NCBI GenBank assembly: GCA_963735175.1
Contig: CAVTJX010000001.1
Span: 158,063 to 222,062 of the forward strand
Source: CAVTJX01 sp963735175
GTDB lineage: Bacteria; Electryoneota; RPQS01
Length of the DNA: 64,000 bases
Reading direction: 5' to 3'
The notes beneath the pieces are model-generated. The model worked only from the letters and a program-made list of their open reading frames with translations, was not told where the DNA came from and did no database searches. The position numbers were made by a program, and so were the translations under genes. Of this stretch, positions 46,973-57,156 are shown piece after piece; the stretch's first letter is position 1, and each line of letters opens with the position of its first letter.

Positions 46973-49868
46973 CTACCTCGTTAAGAGTTCAGCCTGCCGG
47001 ACGCGGGCACGGAGTACAGGATCCGGCGAGGAGTGGAATTTGTCGATCAAACGTTTGACTTCGGCGGGTTGCCAGTAGCTGGCCGCGGCCAACAGCGCCG
47101 CGCCGCGCACACGCGGCAGGGAGTGCTGCAATCCGCGCACGACGAGCGGTGTCAGGCCGAGCACGTCGCTGGAATCGGCTGTCGTCTTCCACTTGCCGGC
47201 AAGACGGCCGATAACAAATTGTACGGCCTCCAGCCGCCCGGGAGACGAAGTAGTGGCGAGCGATGCCTGTTCGAGCACCGGACGCACGTCCGTCTTCTGC
47301 GACCCGAGCGCTACAATTGCCGCGCTGCGCACCGTATAAACCGAGTCTTCCAGCCGCGCCAGCAGCGCCTCGTGGCCGCGCACGTGGGACAATTTGCCGA
47401 GGCTGATGGTGGCGGCAATCCGCTCGCGCTCCACCAGGCTGGTGGTATACTGAATCAGTACGGGTACGGCGCTCGAATCGTTGACGTCGCCGAGCGTGCT
47501 CAGCAGCGCGGGCCGCAGCCGCACAAAGGTCGTGTCGCTCAGGCGCGCCTTCAACTGTGTCGCGGCCGGGGTGTATTTCATCTCGGCCAGAATGCCGATG
47601 ACGTTACGCCGTAGCGCGCGGTTACCGGTATCGAGCGCGGTGAACAGATAGGGCGCAGCAGAATCGGGATGCGCCTTGAACAGTTCGATAATTGCCCGCC
47701 GCTCCAGACCCTCCAGCGACGTCAGTTTGTGCGCGACGACCCACGGAATCGCTTGCGCCCACTTGGCTTCGAGGGCGAGCCGCGCGCGGCGCACGATGAC
47801 GCGGTTATCTGTGACTTCCCACTTCGCGGCGTCGCGGAAGAGATCTTCCACGCTGCGCAGCGTGTCCGCGGGAACGAGTTTCACATCGACGGGAGCCTCG
47901 CGCGGACGGACGGAATCGCGGGCGACATCGTAACCGATGGCATACAAACCGCTCAGCCAAAGACTGGAATCGGCGTGGCCTTTGGCGGCATAAAAGTCCT
48001 TGCCCTCGCCATCGAGAAACACGGCGATGTTGCCAAAGCTGCGAGCGTCGCTGACTCCGCCTTGCCCAAGGTCCGCCACGCTGGTGTTGTAGGTATCGTT
48101 GCCTGCGGCGTCGAGAAAGAGCGCGGCGCTATTAGAGATCGCCATGCCTTGCCCGCCATTGATCGTGTACTGGTCATCGCCGCTGTGGTCATAGAGCATT
48201 CCCACAGCAAGGTCGTGCGCTCCCCCCTGCCCCGGCCCGAAGCGCGAGCCATAGCGGTCGTCGCCCGCGCGATCCTCCAATACGCCAGCCGCGAGATGAA
48301 TCCCCGCGCCCTGCACGTACTGCGTGGCGCTGTAGACATCGTTGCCCGCGTCGTCAATCAGGCCGCCCAAGCTGAACCAGTAGCCCACGCCCTGCGCGTA
48401 AACTTCGGCGTTATAGAAATCGTTACCCGCGCGGTCATGCAACAGCGCAATCCCGCCGCCGCCGCGGGGCCGCGAACCAATGGCAAAGCCCTGCGCAAAG
48501 GAGCGATAATCCTCGGGCAGCAATGGCATATGGATTTGCAACCCGCCCGCGCGGTAGACATCGTTGCCGCTGTTGTCGACCAGCGCCGCCGCGGCAAACG
48601 TCCCGGCGTAACCCTGGCCGTACATGCCAAGGTCATAGACATCGCGGCCATTGCCGTCGAACGAGCACGCTCACACCACAGATCGCCGCGCCCTGCGCAA
48701 ACATGCTGGCGCGATAGGTGTCGTTGCCGCCTTCGTCAAAGAACAGCCCCGCCCCGCAGAAGGCCGCGCCCTGACAGAACGCGCCGCCTTCATATATGTC
48801 ATCGCCGCTCAGATCGACAAGCGCGCCGATGCCCATCACGCCACAACCCTGACTGACCATGCCGGGTGCGCGGTAAAGGTCGTTGCCGCCCATGTCGATG
48901 ATGGCGGAAACCGAATGACCAATGTTGCCAATAGCTCCGCCGGTGCGGCCAAGATACTGGTCGTCGCCGCCAAGGTCGATGATCACGGCAAAGTCGCCGG
49001 TATAGATATTCGGGCCGGGACCGCCGACAATCATGCGACCGAATTCCGTGTCCCGGACTTCAACGATGTCACCCTCCACTCCGTCGCAGTGCCGTTTGGC
49101 GGGCAGCTCTACCGTTTGGTGCTTTAGGCGAAGCACTGTCTGGCGAATACCTGCCAGAAGTTCGTCACCTGCCACTACTAACGCCGGGCGGTATACGCGC
49201 GAAAACAAGGTAAGGACGCTGTCGGCGTCAACCATGCGGGTAGTATCCACGGCAGCATTGAAAGCCCGGTGCAGTGCCCCTTTCAGTGTGTCGTCTTCGG
49301 CGATGTCTGCATCCGCGAACCAGAGCGGTGCTCCTAACAGCAACGCGTCCTGCTCCTGTAGATTCAATTTGATAAAGGCACGTTCGAGGCTATAGCGCAC
49401 AGCCTCGATGTCCTGCAATACAAAATGAAAGGGATTTCGCTTTATCGCATCGTCGGCTGCGGCACTATCGTTCTCTGTTCTGTCCCCGAGCAGGGCGCGC
49501 ATATTGATTTTTCGACACGGACCGTCAGTCCATGTCATCGTGTCCATCACTTGCCCACCCATTGGGCAAAGTCCACGATTATCAAAGAGCGAATCCGGCA
49601 CCGCCGCCGCAAACCGTTGCAGCACCTCCCGCGCCGCCAGCGGGCTCTGCAGCGCCGTCTTGATGACAGGCAGCAGAAATGAATCGTCCTCCGCCCACAA
49701 ACGGTCGGCTTCGAAGTCGGCAACCGTTAAACTCAGGAAGTTCAGGGCTGTGTCCAAGTCCGCCGCGCGCAGCAGCGGCTCTTCGGCGCGGACAGTCGCC
49801 ACGGTCATGAGTAGGATCGCGCCAGCAAGCCTCAATGTGAGCAGGCAAAGCCGAGGTAAATGTGCCAT
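46973..49868 (-). CDS. secreted protein with twelve GxDxY repeats and C-terminal HEAT repeats (one frameshift)
   Basis: About 965 residues. Signal peptide MAHLPRLCLLTLRLAGAILL (ATG 49866-49868), then about 270 residues of unknown helical domain. Then come twelve repeats of the form h-D-x-x-G-[ND]-D-x-Y with a QG about eight residues later, for example DMGGNDLYRAPGMVSQG, DLSGDDIYEGGAFCQG, DEGGNDTYRASMFAQG, DDAGNDVYSATQYVQG and DHSGDDQYTINGGQG (DNA about 47985-48975). The usual period is 24-26 residues. The last 330 residues are HEAT-like helical repeats (LRRNVIGILAEMKY, LRPALLSTLGDVNDSS). One frame change near 48640. The acidic turns suggest a calcium-stabilised solenoid; not RTX. I do not know the family. 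Confidence 0.75.
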
Positions 49869-49908
49869 AGCCAAGTAAAGTGTAGCAATACGTGGGGTGA
49901 AATGCAAG

Positions 49909-50607
49909 CTATCGGGAGGCTTGCGGGAAGAGACTGATGATCACCACCGAGCGGCCGGCCTGCTGCGAGAGTTCCACCGGCGCCACGAGCGGCTGATTGG
50001 ATAAGCTGATGAATTCCGGCGAACGGAGCATGCGGTGCTTGAATGGCCAGCAGACACCGGAAAGCGAACACGGACCGGCCTCGGGAATGCCGAGCCACGA
50101 CAGCGTATGACCGGATGGAACTTCGAACCGGCGACGGACTCTTCCGCGCAGGGGAAAGACGGCGACCTCGTCCGTGGCGAAGTCGATGTGGATGCTACGC
50201 ATCGCGAGCGAGCAGTAAACCGCGTTGAGCACATGATCCAGCCTGCCGCCCACCACGCCCACACCCAGCAATCGCCGGTAACCGAGTTCCGCACAAAATT
50301 TCAAACCCTTCACGAAGTCCGGCTCGGCCACGGAGGGACGCCGGTGGAGGCGCGCTCCGCGCTCCCGCGCCCATTTTAACGCGACGGGAGTGGCGGAGTC
50401 GAGATCCCCAACAACGTGATCGGGCACAATGCCGTAACGCTGGAGGCAGTTCAGGCCGCCGTCGAGGGCGATTACGCGTTCGCACCGCGTCCGCAGCCGC
50501 ATGAGCAGGGCGCGTGAGGGCGGCGTACCGTTGGCGACTACCAGCGCATCGTAATGCGCCGCAAGCGTCTCAAGATGAAAGGCGGAATCGGGAGGTCGAA
50601 GGGACAC
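49909..50607 (-). CDS. thiamine pyrophosphokinase
   Basis: Converts thiamine to thiamine diphosphate with ATP. The catalytic block ALDGGLNCLQRYGIVPDHVVGDLDS (seen as two adjacent motifs, DGG and GDLDS) and GVVGGRLDHVLNAV match the family, with the C-terminal thiamine-binding domain (SGHTLSWLGIPEAGPCSLSGVCWP). About 232 residues from a GTG at 50605-50607; the start is uncertain because the open frame continues upstream into repeat-like sequence without a ribosome site. Follows glutamate dehydrogenase and a terminator-like hairpin. Confidence 0.85.
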   Translation of the reverse strand: MSLRPPDSAFHLETLAAHYDALVVANGTPPSRALLMRLRTRCERVIALDGGLNCLQRYGIVPDHVVGDLDSATPVALKWARERGARLHRRPSVAEPDFVKGLKFCAELGYRRLLGVGVVGGRLDHVLNAVYCSLAMRSIHIDFATDEVAVFPLRGRVRRRFEVPSGHTLSWLGIPEAGPCSLSGVCWPFKHRMLRSPEFISLSNQPLVAPVELSQQAGRSVVIISLFPQASR

Positions 50608-50636
50608 TGGAGTCGCCGGTAGAGTTGGCGGGGGGA

Positions 50637-50674
50637 TAAAACGCAAGACGCCGCACAGCCTCTGCCGTGCGGCG
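50637..50674 (-). terminator. terminator-like hairpin after glutamate dehydrogenase
   Basis: CGCCGCAC/GTGCGGCG stem (50649-50656, 50667-50674) with a 10-base loop, followed on the minus strand by TCTTGCGTTTTATC, 20 bases past the stop. Confidence 0.6.
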
Positions 50675-50693
50675 CTTAAGCATGCGATGACGA

Positions 50694-52070
50694 TCAGGCG
50701 TAAAGGCCGCGTAACTCGCTGGCGCGCACAACCCGCTGAATGCCAACGATGAACGCAGCGATGCGCATACTGCACTGAAACTGTTTCGCGGTGTCAAAAA
50801 CCGAATCGAAAGCGCGGTTGATAATCTGCTCCAGATCCTCGTTCACGCGCGCCTCGCTCCAGTAATAGCCCATGCGATTCTGCACCCACTCGAGATAGCT
50901 GACAGCGACGCCGCCCGCGTTACAGAGGATGTCGGGGATGATGAAGATGCCACGGGAATCGAGGATCTTGTCGGCGGTGTGATCGAGCGGACCGTTTGCG
51001 CCTTCGGCGATGTACCGCGCTTTGATGCGCACCGCGTTGCGCGCGGTGATCACCAGTTCCAGCGCGCAGGGCGCAAGCACGTCCACGTCCAGTTCCAGCA
51101 AATCTTCGGAGCGCTTCAGGCGCTTGGCCACGCCGGTCTGCTCGAAGCCGTTCAGGCTGCCGTTTTTCCGGGCATACGCTTGCGCGGCGGGAATGTCAAT
51201 GCCCTTGGAATTGTGAAACGCGCCGAAGACGTCGGAGATGCCCGTCACGATGCAGCCGTCCGCATGCAGTAGCGCGGCGGCGTTGCCGCCCACGTTGCCA
51301 AAGCCCTGCACCGCCGCCGTGAGTCCTTTCAGCTTTTCGCCCTTCGCGGCGACCGCACGGCGCAGGCCAAAGACCAACCCGCGCGATGTGGCGAGGACGC
51401 GTCCCTGGCTGCCGCCGATCTCGATGGGCTTGCCGGTGACCACGGACGGTATGTGGTCATGCTCGTGCATGGAATAGGTATCCATGAACCAGGCCATGAT
51501 CTGCGGATTGGTGTTGACATCGGGCGCGGGTACGTCGCGATCGGGGCCGAAGAGGTCCATCAGATCGGCGAAATAGCGGCGCGAGAGCCGTTCCAGTTCA
51601 CCGATACTAAGCGTGCTGGGATCGACGATAATCCCGCCCTTGCCGCCGCCCATGGGGATATCCACCACCGCGCATTTGTACGTCATCCAGAACGCCAGCG
51701 CCTTGACTTCGTCGAGCGTCACATTCTGATGGAAGCGCACTCCGCCCTTGGCCGGGCCGCGCGCTACGTTGTGCTGCACGCGATAGCCGGTGAAAGTCTG
51801 GATCGTGCCGTCGTCCATCCGCACCGGCAGCAGCACTTCGGTAATGCGGCGCGGCTGACGGATCTGGGCGATTTGGCTGGAGGTGAGCTTTAGAAGCTGC
51901 GCGGCTTCGTCAAACTGCGCCATGGCGTTTTCAAACGCGGATGCATCCTGATGGCCTTCCGTGCGGGTGGGAAATTCGCGGTGATTTTCGAGCTTCTGCC
52001 GAGCCGAATGCTTCGTGCTCGATGTGCCGGATTTCGCTGACTTTTTTGCGGTGGGAATGGATTTGGGCAT
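50694..52070 (-). CDS. Glu/Leu/Phe/Val dehydrogenase (glutamate dehydrogenase type)
   Basis: NAD(P)-dependent oxidative deamination, most likely of glutamate. Substrate domain: YRVQHNVARGPAKGGVRFHQ, CAVVDIPMGGGKGGI (catalytic Lys follows in the family pattern) and DVPAPDVNTNPQIMAW. Cofactor domain: VQGFGNVGGNAA, then PCALELVITARNA. The end, NRMGYYWSE, is typical. 458 residues from the ATG at 52068-52070, with an unusual Lys/Ser-rich 40-residue N-terminal tail (TAKKSAKSGTSSTKHSARQK); an internal start at MAQFDEAAQLL would give the usual length. Intact in one frame. Confidence 0.93.
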   Translation of the reverse strand: MPKSIPTAKKSAKSGTSSTKHSARQKLENHREFPTRTEGHQDASAFENAMAQFDEAAQLLKLTSSQIAQIRQPRRITEVLLPVRMDDGTIQTFTGYRVQHNVARGPAKGGVRFHQNVTLDEVKALAFWMTYKCAVVDIPMGGGKGGIIVDPSTLSIGELERLSRRYFADLMDLFGPDRDVPAPDVNTNPQIMAWFMDTYSMHEHDHIPSVVTGKPIEIGGSQGRVLATSRGLVFGLRRAVAAKGEKLKGLTAAVQGFGNVGGNAAALLHADGCIVTGISDVFGAFHNSKGIDIPAAQAYARKNGSLNGFEQTGVAKRLKRSEDLLELDVDVLAPCALELVITARNAVRIKARYIAEGANGPLDHTADKILDSRGIFIIPDILCNAGGVAVSYLEWVQNRMGYYWSEARVNEDLEQIINRAFDSVFDTAKQFQCSMRIAAFIVGIQRVVRASELRGLYA

Positions 52071-52184
52071 GGTAAAGCTGTCACGGGTTGGTGGCACGTG
52101 GGCGCATCGGGCAGCAACGACAGGGACGACGTGAGGAAGTATACGAAAAAGCCCGCTGGAGCGCAAGCGAAAAGTGGCATCCTA

Positions 52185-52979
52185 TTACATCCGGCTCAGC
52201 CAGGCCAACATCGACCGTACCGGCGCACCATCCCGGCGGAACGAGGCGTATTCCCGATTTTCCAGTGTGCAGGGAGGCCGGGAGGGAATGTGGGCTGGAT
52301 CCAGTCCCGCACGCAGGAGGTCGACGGTCGTCGCCGCCACCAGATCGAGGCATGGCCGTTCATTTCCCTCCCCGTGTGCCACAACCTCCGCGCCGAAACG
52401 GGCGGTGAATTTCCCGGCAAGGGCTTCTTCTACACCATAATGGCGGGGGCAGATCGTAGGGCCGATAGCGATGCGGATCTTACCGGGGTCGCTGCCGAAC
52501 TCGCGGGACATGCGCCTCAGCATTTCGCCGGGTAATCCGGCCAGAATCCCCCGCCAGCCGGCATGGGCCAGGCCAATGGCGTGGTGCTCGATATCGGCGA
52601 AGAACAGCGACGCGCAGTCGGCGTGTAACGTTGTCAAAACGAGCCCCGGTACATCGGTGATTAAGCCGTCGGCGCCGGGAATGCGCGTGTCGCGCTCCCG
52701 GATGCCCCGCCCGCCGTCGGCGCGGATCACACGCTGGATAACGGTGCCGTGTACCTGCTCGGCCAAGACGGCGTCCCGCCATTTTAAGCCCATGCGTTTC
52801 AGGAAGCTGAGGTGGTTAGCCGCCACCACTTCCGGATTATCGCCGGACCACGACATCGCGCCGTCGGCCACTTGCGAGATGCCTCCTCGAACGCCCATCC
52901 CGTCTGCAAAGGGCCGCCAGTGGGATGGGGCTGACGGTTGCAATTCTTCGCGCGATTGGGTATTTTGAGACACGGCCAT
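52185..52979 (-). CDS. PgeF/YfiH family copper or zinc oxidoreductase / purine nucleoside phosphorylase
   Basis: 264 residues of the YfiH (DUF152, laccase-domain) family, linked to peptidoglycan editing and shown in some members to act on purine nucleosides. The metal-site blocks EQVHG, TLHADCASLFF, GLAHAGWRG and GPTICPRHYGV are present in order, with the His and Cys ligands intact. Start ATG at 52977-52979. Divergent from the acyl-CoA dehydrogenase gene, 32 bases away. No frameshift. Confidence 0.9.
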   Translation of the reverse strand: MAVSQNTQSREELQPSAPSHWRPFADGMGVRGGISQVADGAMSWSGDNPEVVAANHLSFLKRMGLKWRDAVLAEQVHGTVIQRVIRADGGRGIRERDTRIPGADGLITDVPGLVLTTLHADCASLFFADIEHHAIGLAHAGWRGILAGLPGEMLRRMSREFGSDPGKIRIAIGPTICPRHYGVEEALAGKFTARFGAEVVAHGEGNERPCLDLVAATTVDLLRAGLDPAHIPSRPPCTLENREYASFRRDGAPVRSMLAWLSRM

Positions 52980-53011
52980 CGTACTGACGATTTCACTTCC
53001 GGGAGGTTATC

Positions 53012-54179
53012 GTGCCTTATCAGGCTTTAGACTACTATCAGCTTCAGGACCTGTTCACGGACGACGAGTGCATGGTGCGGGACACCGTGCGCGACTTTGT
53101 TAGCGGGCAGATCATGCCGATTATCGAAGAGTGCAATCGCGAAGCCCGCTTTCCCGCCGAACTCATCCCGGTGATGGCCGAACTTGGTCTATTGGGCGCG
53201 CCCTATCCGCGAGAAGTACGGTTGCGCGGGGCTGGGATCGATTGCTTACGGCCTCATCAATCAGGAACTGGAGCGCGGCGACAGCGGCCTGCGTTCGTTC
53301 GTCTCCGTGCAGACCGGCCTCGTCATGTACCCGATCTTTGCCTTTGGCACCGAAGAGCAGAAGGATTACTGGCTGCCGCTGCTCGCGCGCGGCGAAAAGC
53401 TCGGTTGCTTTGGCTTGACGGAGCCCGACTTCGGCTCGAATCCCGGTGGGATGCTGACCCGCGCCGAAGAGCGCGGCAACAGTTACATCCTGAACGGCTC
53501 GAAAGCGTGGATCACTAGCGGGACCATTGCCGACGTCGCGATTATCTGGGCGAAGCTCGAAGGCGAGATCCGCGGCTTCCTCGTCGAGACCGACCGCTCC
53601 GGCTTCTCCGCGCCGGAAATCAAGAACAAATTCTCGCTGCGCGCGAGCGTCACGTCCGATCTTATTTTGCAGGACGTGGAGATTCCGAAAGAAAATATCC
53701 TGCCCAAGGTGAAAGGACTGAAGGGCCCGCTCTCGTGCCTGACGCAGGCCCGCTACGGCATTGCCTGGGGCGCGATGGGCGCGGCGATGGCGGTGTTTGA
53801 CGAAGTCCTGAACTACAGCAAATCGCGCATCCAGTTTGATAAGCCCATCGCCAGCTTTCAGCTTGTGCAGAACAAACTCGCGTGGATGGCAACGGAAATC
53901 ACCAAAGGGCAATTGCTTGCCTATCGGCTGGGGCAACTGAAAGACTCGGGCAAGCTGCGGCCGCAGCAGGTATCGATGGCCAAGCGCAACAACGTCGGCA
54001 TGGCGCTGGAGATCGCCCGCGTGGGCCGCGACGTGCTGGGCGCCAACGGCATCTCCAGCGAGTATCACACCTTCCGCCACATGAACAACCTCGAAAGCGT
54101 CAACACCTACGAGGGCACCTTCGACATCCACTCGCTGATCATTGGCGAAGATTTGACGGGAATTCCGGCCTACGTGTAG
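53012..54179 (+). CDS. glutaryl-CoA dehydrogenase-type acyl-CoA dehydrogenase (one frameshift)
   Basis: FAD-dependent oxidation, and probably decarboxylation, of glutaryl-CoA to crotonyl-CoA in lysine/tryptophan breakdown. About 388 residues. ERGDSGLRSFVSVQTGLVMYPI contains the Arg that binds the glutaryl carboxylate, FGLTEPDFGSNPGGM is the FAD block, and the catalytic base is Glu in NTYEGTFDIH. The frame changes near 53203. GTG start at 53012 with GGGAGG six bases upstream. Its reducing equivalents would pass through ETF to the ETF-quinone oxidoreductase at 58764; ETF genes are not in the window. Confidence 0.9.
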
Positions 54180-54267
54180 CAGCGTGCGACGCTGCACCCG
54201 ATGGCGCTGGCGCCGTTGATTGCCGCGCTTCGCTTGCTGGATAGCCCTGTTGCCAAAACTGCCGCGC

Positions 54268-54298
54268 GGGATGCCCTCATCCGCGCGTTTCGTTTTTT
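54268..54298 (+). terminator. intrinsic terminator downstream of the acyl-CoA dehydrogenase
   Basis: GCGCGGGATG pairs with CATCCGCGC (one bulged G), followed by GTTTCGTTTTTTCG. A smaller hairpin (GCAGCGTGCGACGCTGC) sits directly at the stop, 54179-54195. Confidence 0.6.
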
Positions 54299-54429
54299 CG
54301 TTTCCTGAATTTCACGTTTTTCAACGTCGGTAGGGGCGGGTCAAGCGGCGTTGCTGGTTCCACGTGGCTACTACTGTCTCCCGCGCGACCCGCCCATTCT
54401 CGCTACGAGCCTTGTATCTGACTCGGATT

Positions 54430-56287
54430 TCAGGTTTTGGATTCGATTCTTTCCAGCGCCTTCAGCACCTCAATCGCCATTTCGAACTTGTTAAACGGCG
54501 GCATCAGGTACGTTCCCTGCACCATCGGCTTTGTCGCGAGCAGCAGCTTCTGCGCGAGTTCCACTCCGATGCGGGGGCCGTCGGCGCCGGAATTGCGCAT
54601 CGCTTCGCGAATCGCATCGGGCACAAACATATCCGGAATTTCATTGTGAATGAATTCCGCGTGTTTGGCCGAGCGCAGCGGCAGGATTCCCACAAAGATC
54701 GGAATTTTACAGAAGTCTTTGACGTCGTGCAGGAATTTCTCGAGCGTCGCGGGATCGAACAGCGGCTGCGTGAAGGCAAATTTCGCGCCGGCGTCGATCT
54801 TCTGCCGGAAGCGGTCGTACTCGAGTTCCAGATTGGTCGCCGTCGGATTGACGCCCACGCCTAATAGAAACCGCGTGGGCTCTTCCATTTCCCGCCCGGT
54901 CAGATCCTTGCCTGCGTTGAGCTGCGAGACGAGTTTTGATAAGCTGATGGAGTCAAGCTCAAAGACGCCCTTGGCGAAGGGGTAGTCACCGACCGTGACC
55001 GGATCGCCCGTCACGGCCAGGATATTCAGCACACCCAGCGCGTGCGCGCCGAGCAGCTCGGATTGCAGCGCCAGCGCGTTGCGGTCGCGGCAGGAGACGT
55101 GCAAGCAGCACGTCGATGCCCGCGTCGCGGCGGATCAGATGCGCCATCGCCAGCGCGCTGAGCCGCGAGCGCGCCAGCGGCGAATCGGCGACATTGATCA
55201 GGTCAACGCCATTTGCTTTCAGCGCCTGCGCGCTGCGAATGCTCGGTTCGGGATTGATGCTGCGCGGCGGATCGATTTCCACCGAAACCTGAAACCGCTT
55301 GCCAAGATTCGTCCGGAAATCACTACGCGCAGCGCGGCTCTTGGCGGGCTTCGCCGGGGCTTCCTCTTCGACCTCGTGCACGAACAGCGTGCCGCGAATC
55401 GACTTGCGCTGCAGGTCCTTCACGGCCTCGGCGACGGCGCGAATGTGATCCACGGTCGTTCCGCAACAGCCGCCGACAATCGACACTCCCGCCTCGACGA
55501 AGTGCCGCGCATATTCTGCAAAATACTGCGGTGAGGCGAGGTAAATGTACCGTCCCCCCACCACACGCGGCAGACCGGCGTTGGGCTGCGCGGATAGCGG
55601 CACGCCGTTACCCATGCGCTCAATCACGTCGAGCATCGGCTGCGGACCGACCGAGCAATTCGCGCCGATGATCGTCGCGCCGAAATCTAACAGCGCGCGC
55701 CGCACTTCGGCGGGCTTATCGCCCACGAGGGTCTTGCCGTCTTCCGTGAACGTCATGGAGGCCATAATCGGCAGGTCGCAAACCTCACGGATCGCCGTAA
55801 TCGCCTCGCGGATCTCCGCCAGGCTCGACATCGTCTCCACGATGAACACGTCCACCCCACCCTCTGCCAAGCCTTCGGCCTGCTCCCGGAACGCGGCGTG
55901 GGCGTCAGCCAATTTGAGGCTGCCGATGGGTTCGAGCATGCGATTGAGCGGACCCACCGAACCGGCGACAAAAACGTGATCGCCGGCGGCCCGGCGGGCA
56001 ATCTGCGCCCCGGCGCGATTGATTTCCCGCGTCCGCTTTTCGAATCCGTGCTCGGCGAGGCGGAACGGATTCGCGCCAAACGTGTTGGTCTCGATGAGGC
56101 GCGCCCCCGCGTCGATATAGGCGCGGTGCAGCCGCTCGACAATCGCGGGATCGGACTCGTTCAGCTCGTCAAAACACGAGCGGTAGGAATAGCCGCTGGA
56201 ATAGAGCGCCGTGCCGGTGGCGCCATCCGCGACGATAATCTCACGCTGTAAACGGTCCAGAAATTCGTCGGATCGGGAAGTAGGCAT
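54430..56287 (-). CDS. bifunctional homocysteine S-methyltransferase / 5,10-methylenetetrahydrofolate reductase (one frameshift)
   Basis: A fusion like Bacillus YitJ, about 618 residues. The first 300 residues are a zinc homocysteine methyltransferase: DGATGTALYSSG, ETNTFGAN, GANCSVGP (first zinc Cys) and GGCCGTT (second and third). A linker of about 30 charged residues leads to a methylenetetrahydrofolate reductase TIM barrel: FQVSVEIDPPRS, VDLINVADSPLARSRLSA, then after a frame change near 55105 HVSCRDRNALALQ, LAVTGDPV and FTQPLFDP. It can both make methyl-THF and use a methyl donor to form methionine. Start ATG 56285-56287. Confidence 0.93.
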
Positions 56288-56444
56288 GGTGGAAAATTCG
56301 AAAATAGGTGTATTTTGATGTGAATGTCAGGAACTTTTAGGGGCTCTTAAGCGATCAAAGGATCAGACCACTCTTGATCGGTCTTCGTTCTGTTCCGACA
56401 TCACATTTTAATTCAAATCAAGACTGAAACTTAGCGAGGTTCAA

Positions 56445-56966
56445 ATGGCAGTGCAAGTCGGTAAACCCGCTCCCGCATTTACCTTAGAAGGTCTCCATGG
56501 CAACGATTTCATGACTGTGTCGCTCGACGAGTACAAAGGTAAATGGGTGGTACTTTTCTTCTATCCGCTGGACTTTACGTTCGTCTGTCCCACCGAAATC
56601 CGTGCCTTCTCCGACGACTACGCCGAATTCGCCAAGCGCGGCGCGGATGTCATCGGCTGCTCAGTGGACAGCAAATACAGTCACCAGGCGTGGTCTAAGG
56701 GCACGCTGGGCCGGATCAATTTCCCGCTACTCTCGGATATGAACCACAGTGTCAGCCGGACCTACAACGTGCTGAACGAAGACACCGGCTTTGCCCAGCG
56801 TGGCACATTTATTATCGATCCCGACGGCATCCTTCGCTGGCAGGTGGTGCATGACACGGGCGTCGGCCGCAACATCGAAGAGGTGTTGCGGGTGCTGGAT
56901 GCGTTGCAGGCGGGTGGCCTGTGCGCGGCCAACTGGAAGCGCGGCGAGGCCCTCATCGGCGTATAA
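56445..56966 (+). CDS. 2-Cys peroxiredoxin (AhpC/Prx1 type)
   Basis: Reduces hydrogen peroxide and alkyl hydroperoxides in the cytoplasm. 173 residues with the peroxidatic Cys48 in PLDFTFVCPTE, Arg in the usual distal position, the substrate loop PLLSDMNHSVSRTY and the resolving Cys160 in GLCAANWKRGEA. The C-terminal tail is short. AGCGAGG before the ATG acts as ribosome site. Divergent from the methionine-synthesis fusion gene. No frameshift. Confidence 0.95.
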   Translation: MAVQVGKPAPAFTLEGLHGNDFMTVSLDEYKGKWVVLFFYPLDFTFVCPTEIRAFSDDYAEFAKRGADVIGCSVDSKYSHQAWSKGTLGRINFPLLSDMNHSVSRTYNVLNEDTGFAQRGTFIIDPDGILRWQVVHDTGVGRNIEEVLRVLDALQAGGLCAANWKRGEALIGV

Positions 56967-56974
56967 CCCGTTGG

Positions 56975-57068
56975 CTCGCCGTGGTGCCTCTCTAGAGGCC
57001 TGCCCTGAACGCAGTGAACGGGGCACCCGTCCGCCAAGAGTGACTCGCCGTGGTGCCTCTCCAGAGGC
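56975..57068. repeat. direct repeat of palindromic 25-mers in a spacer
   Basis: CTCGCCGTGGTGCCTCTC[TC]AGAGGC occurs at 56975-56999 and 57044-57068. The second copy extends into a perfect hairpin GGTGCCTCTCCAGAGGCACC. Between them TGCCCTGAACGCAGTGAA (57001-57018) is the exact reverse complement of a word at 27899-27916. Confidence 0.85.
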
Positions 57069-57109
57069 ACCCGTCTGCGATCAATGAGAGCTTTGTTCTA
57101 CAGTTTACG

Positions 57110-57143
57110 AAAAACCGCGGCAAATTCCTTGCCGCGGTTTTTT
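57110..57143. terminator. bidirectional intrinsic terminator
   Basis: Stem AAACCGCGGCAA/TTGCCGCGGTTT with a short loop, flanked by A and T runs on both sides, between the convergent peroxiredoxin and MBL-fold genes. Confidence 0.85.
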
Positions 57144-57156
57144 ATGGTCTCCGTGT

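Noticed and set aside
47669..48856. 395-codon plus-strand open frame opposite the GxDxY repeat gene
   Set aside because: The minus strand carries the signal peptide, the regular repeats and the HEAT region; the plus frame only mirrors the repeat.
47985..48975. Regular DNA periodicity of about 75 bases that could suggest a CRISPR or satellite array
   Set aside because: The units vary at the DNA level and are conserved as protein (GxDxY/QG); there are no identical direct repeats with unique spacers.
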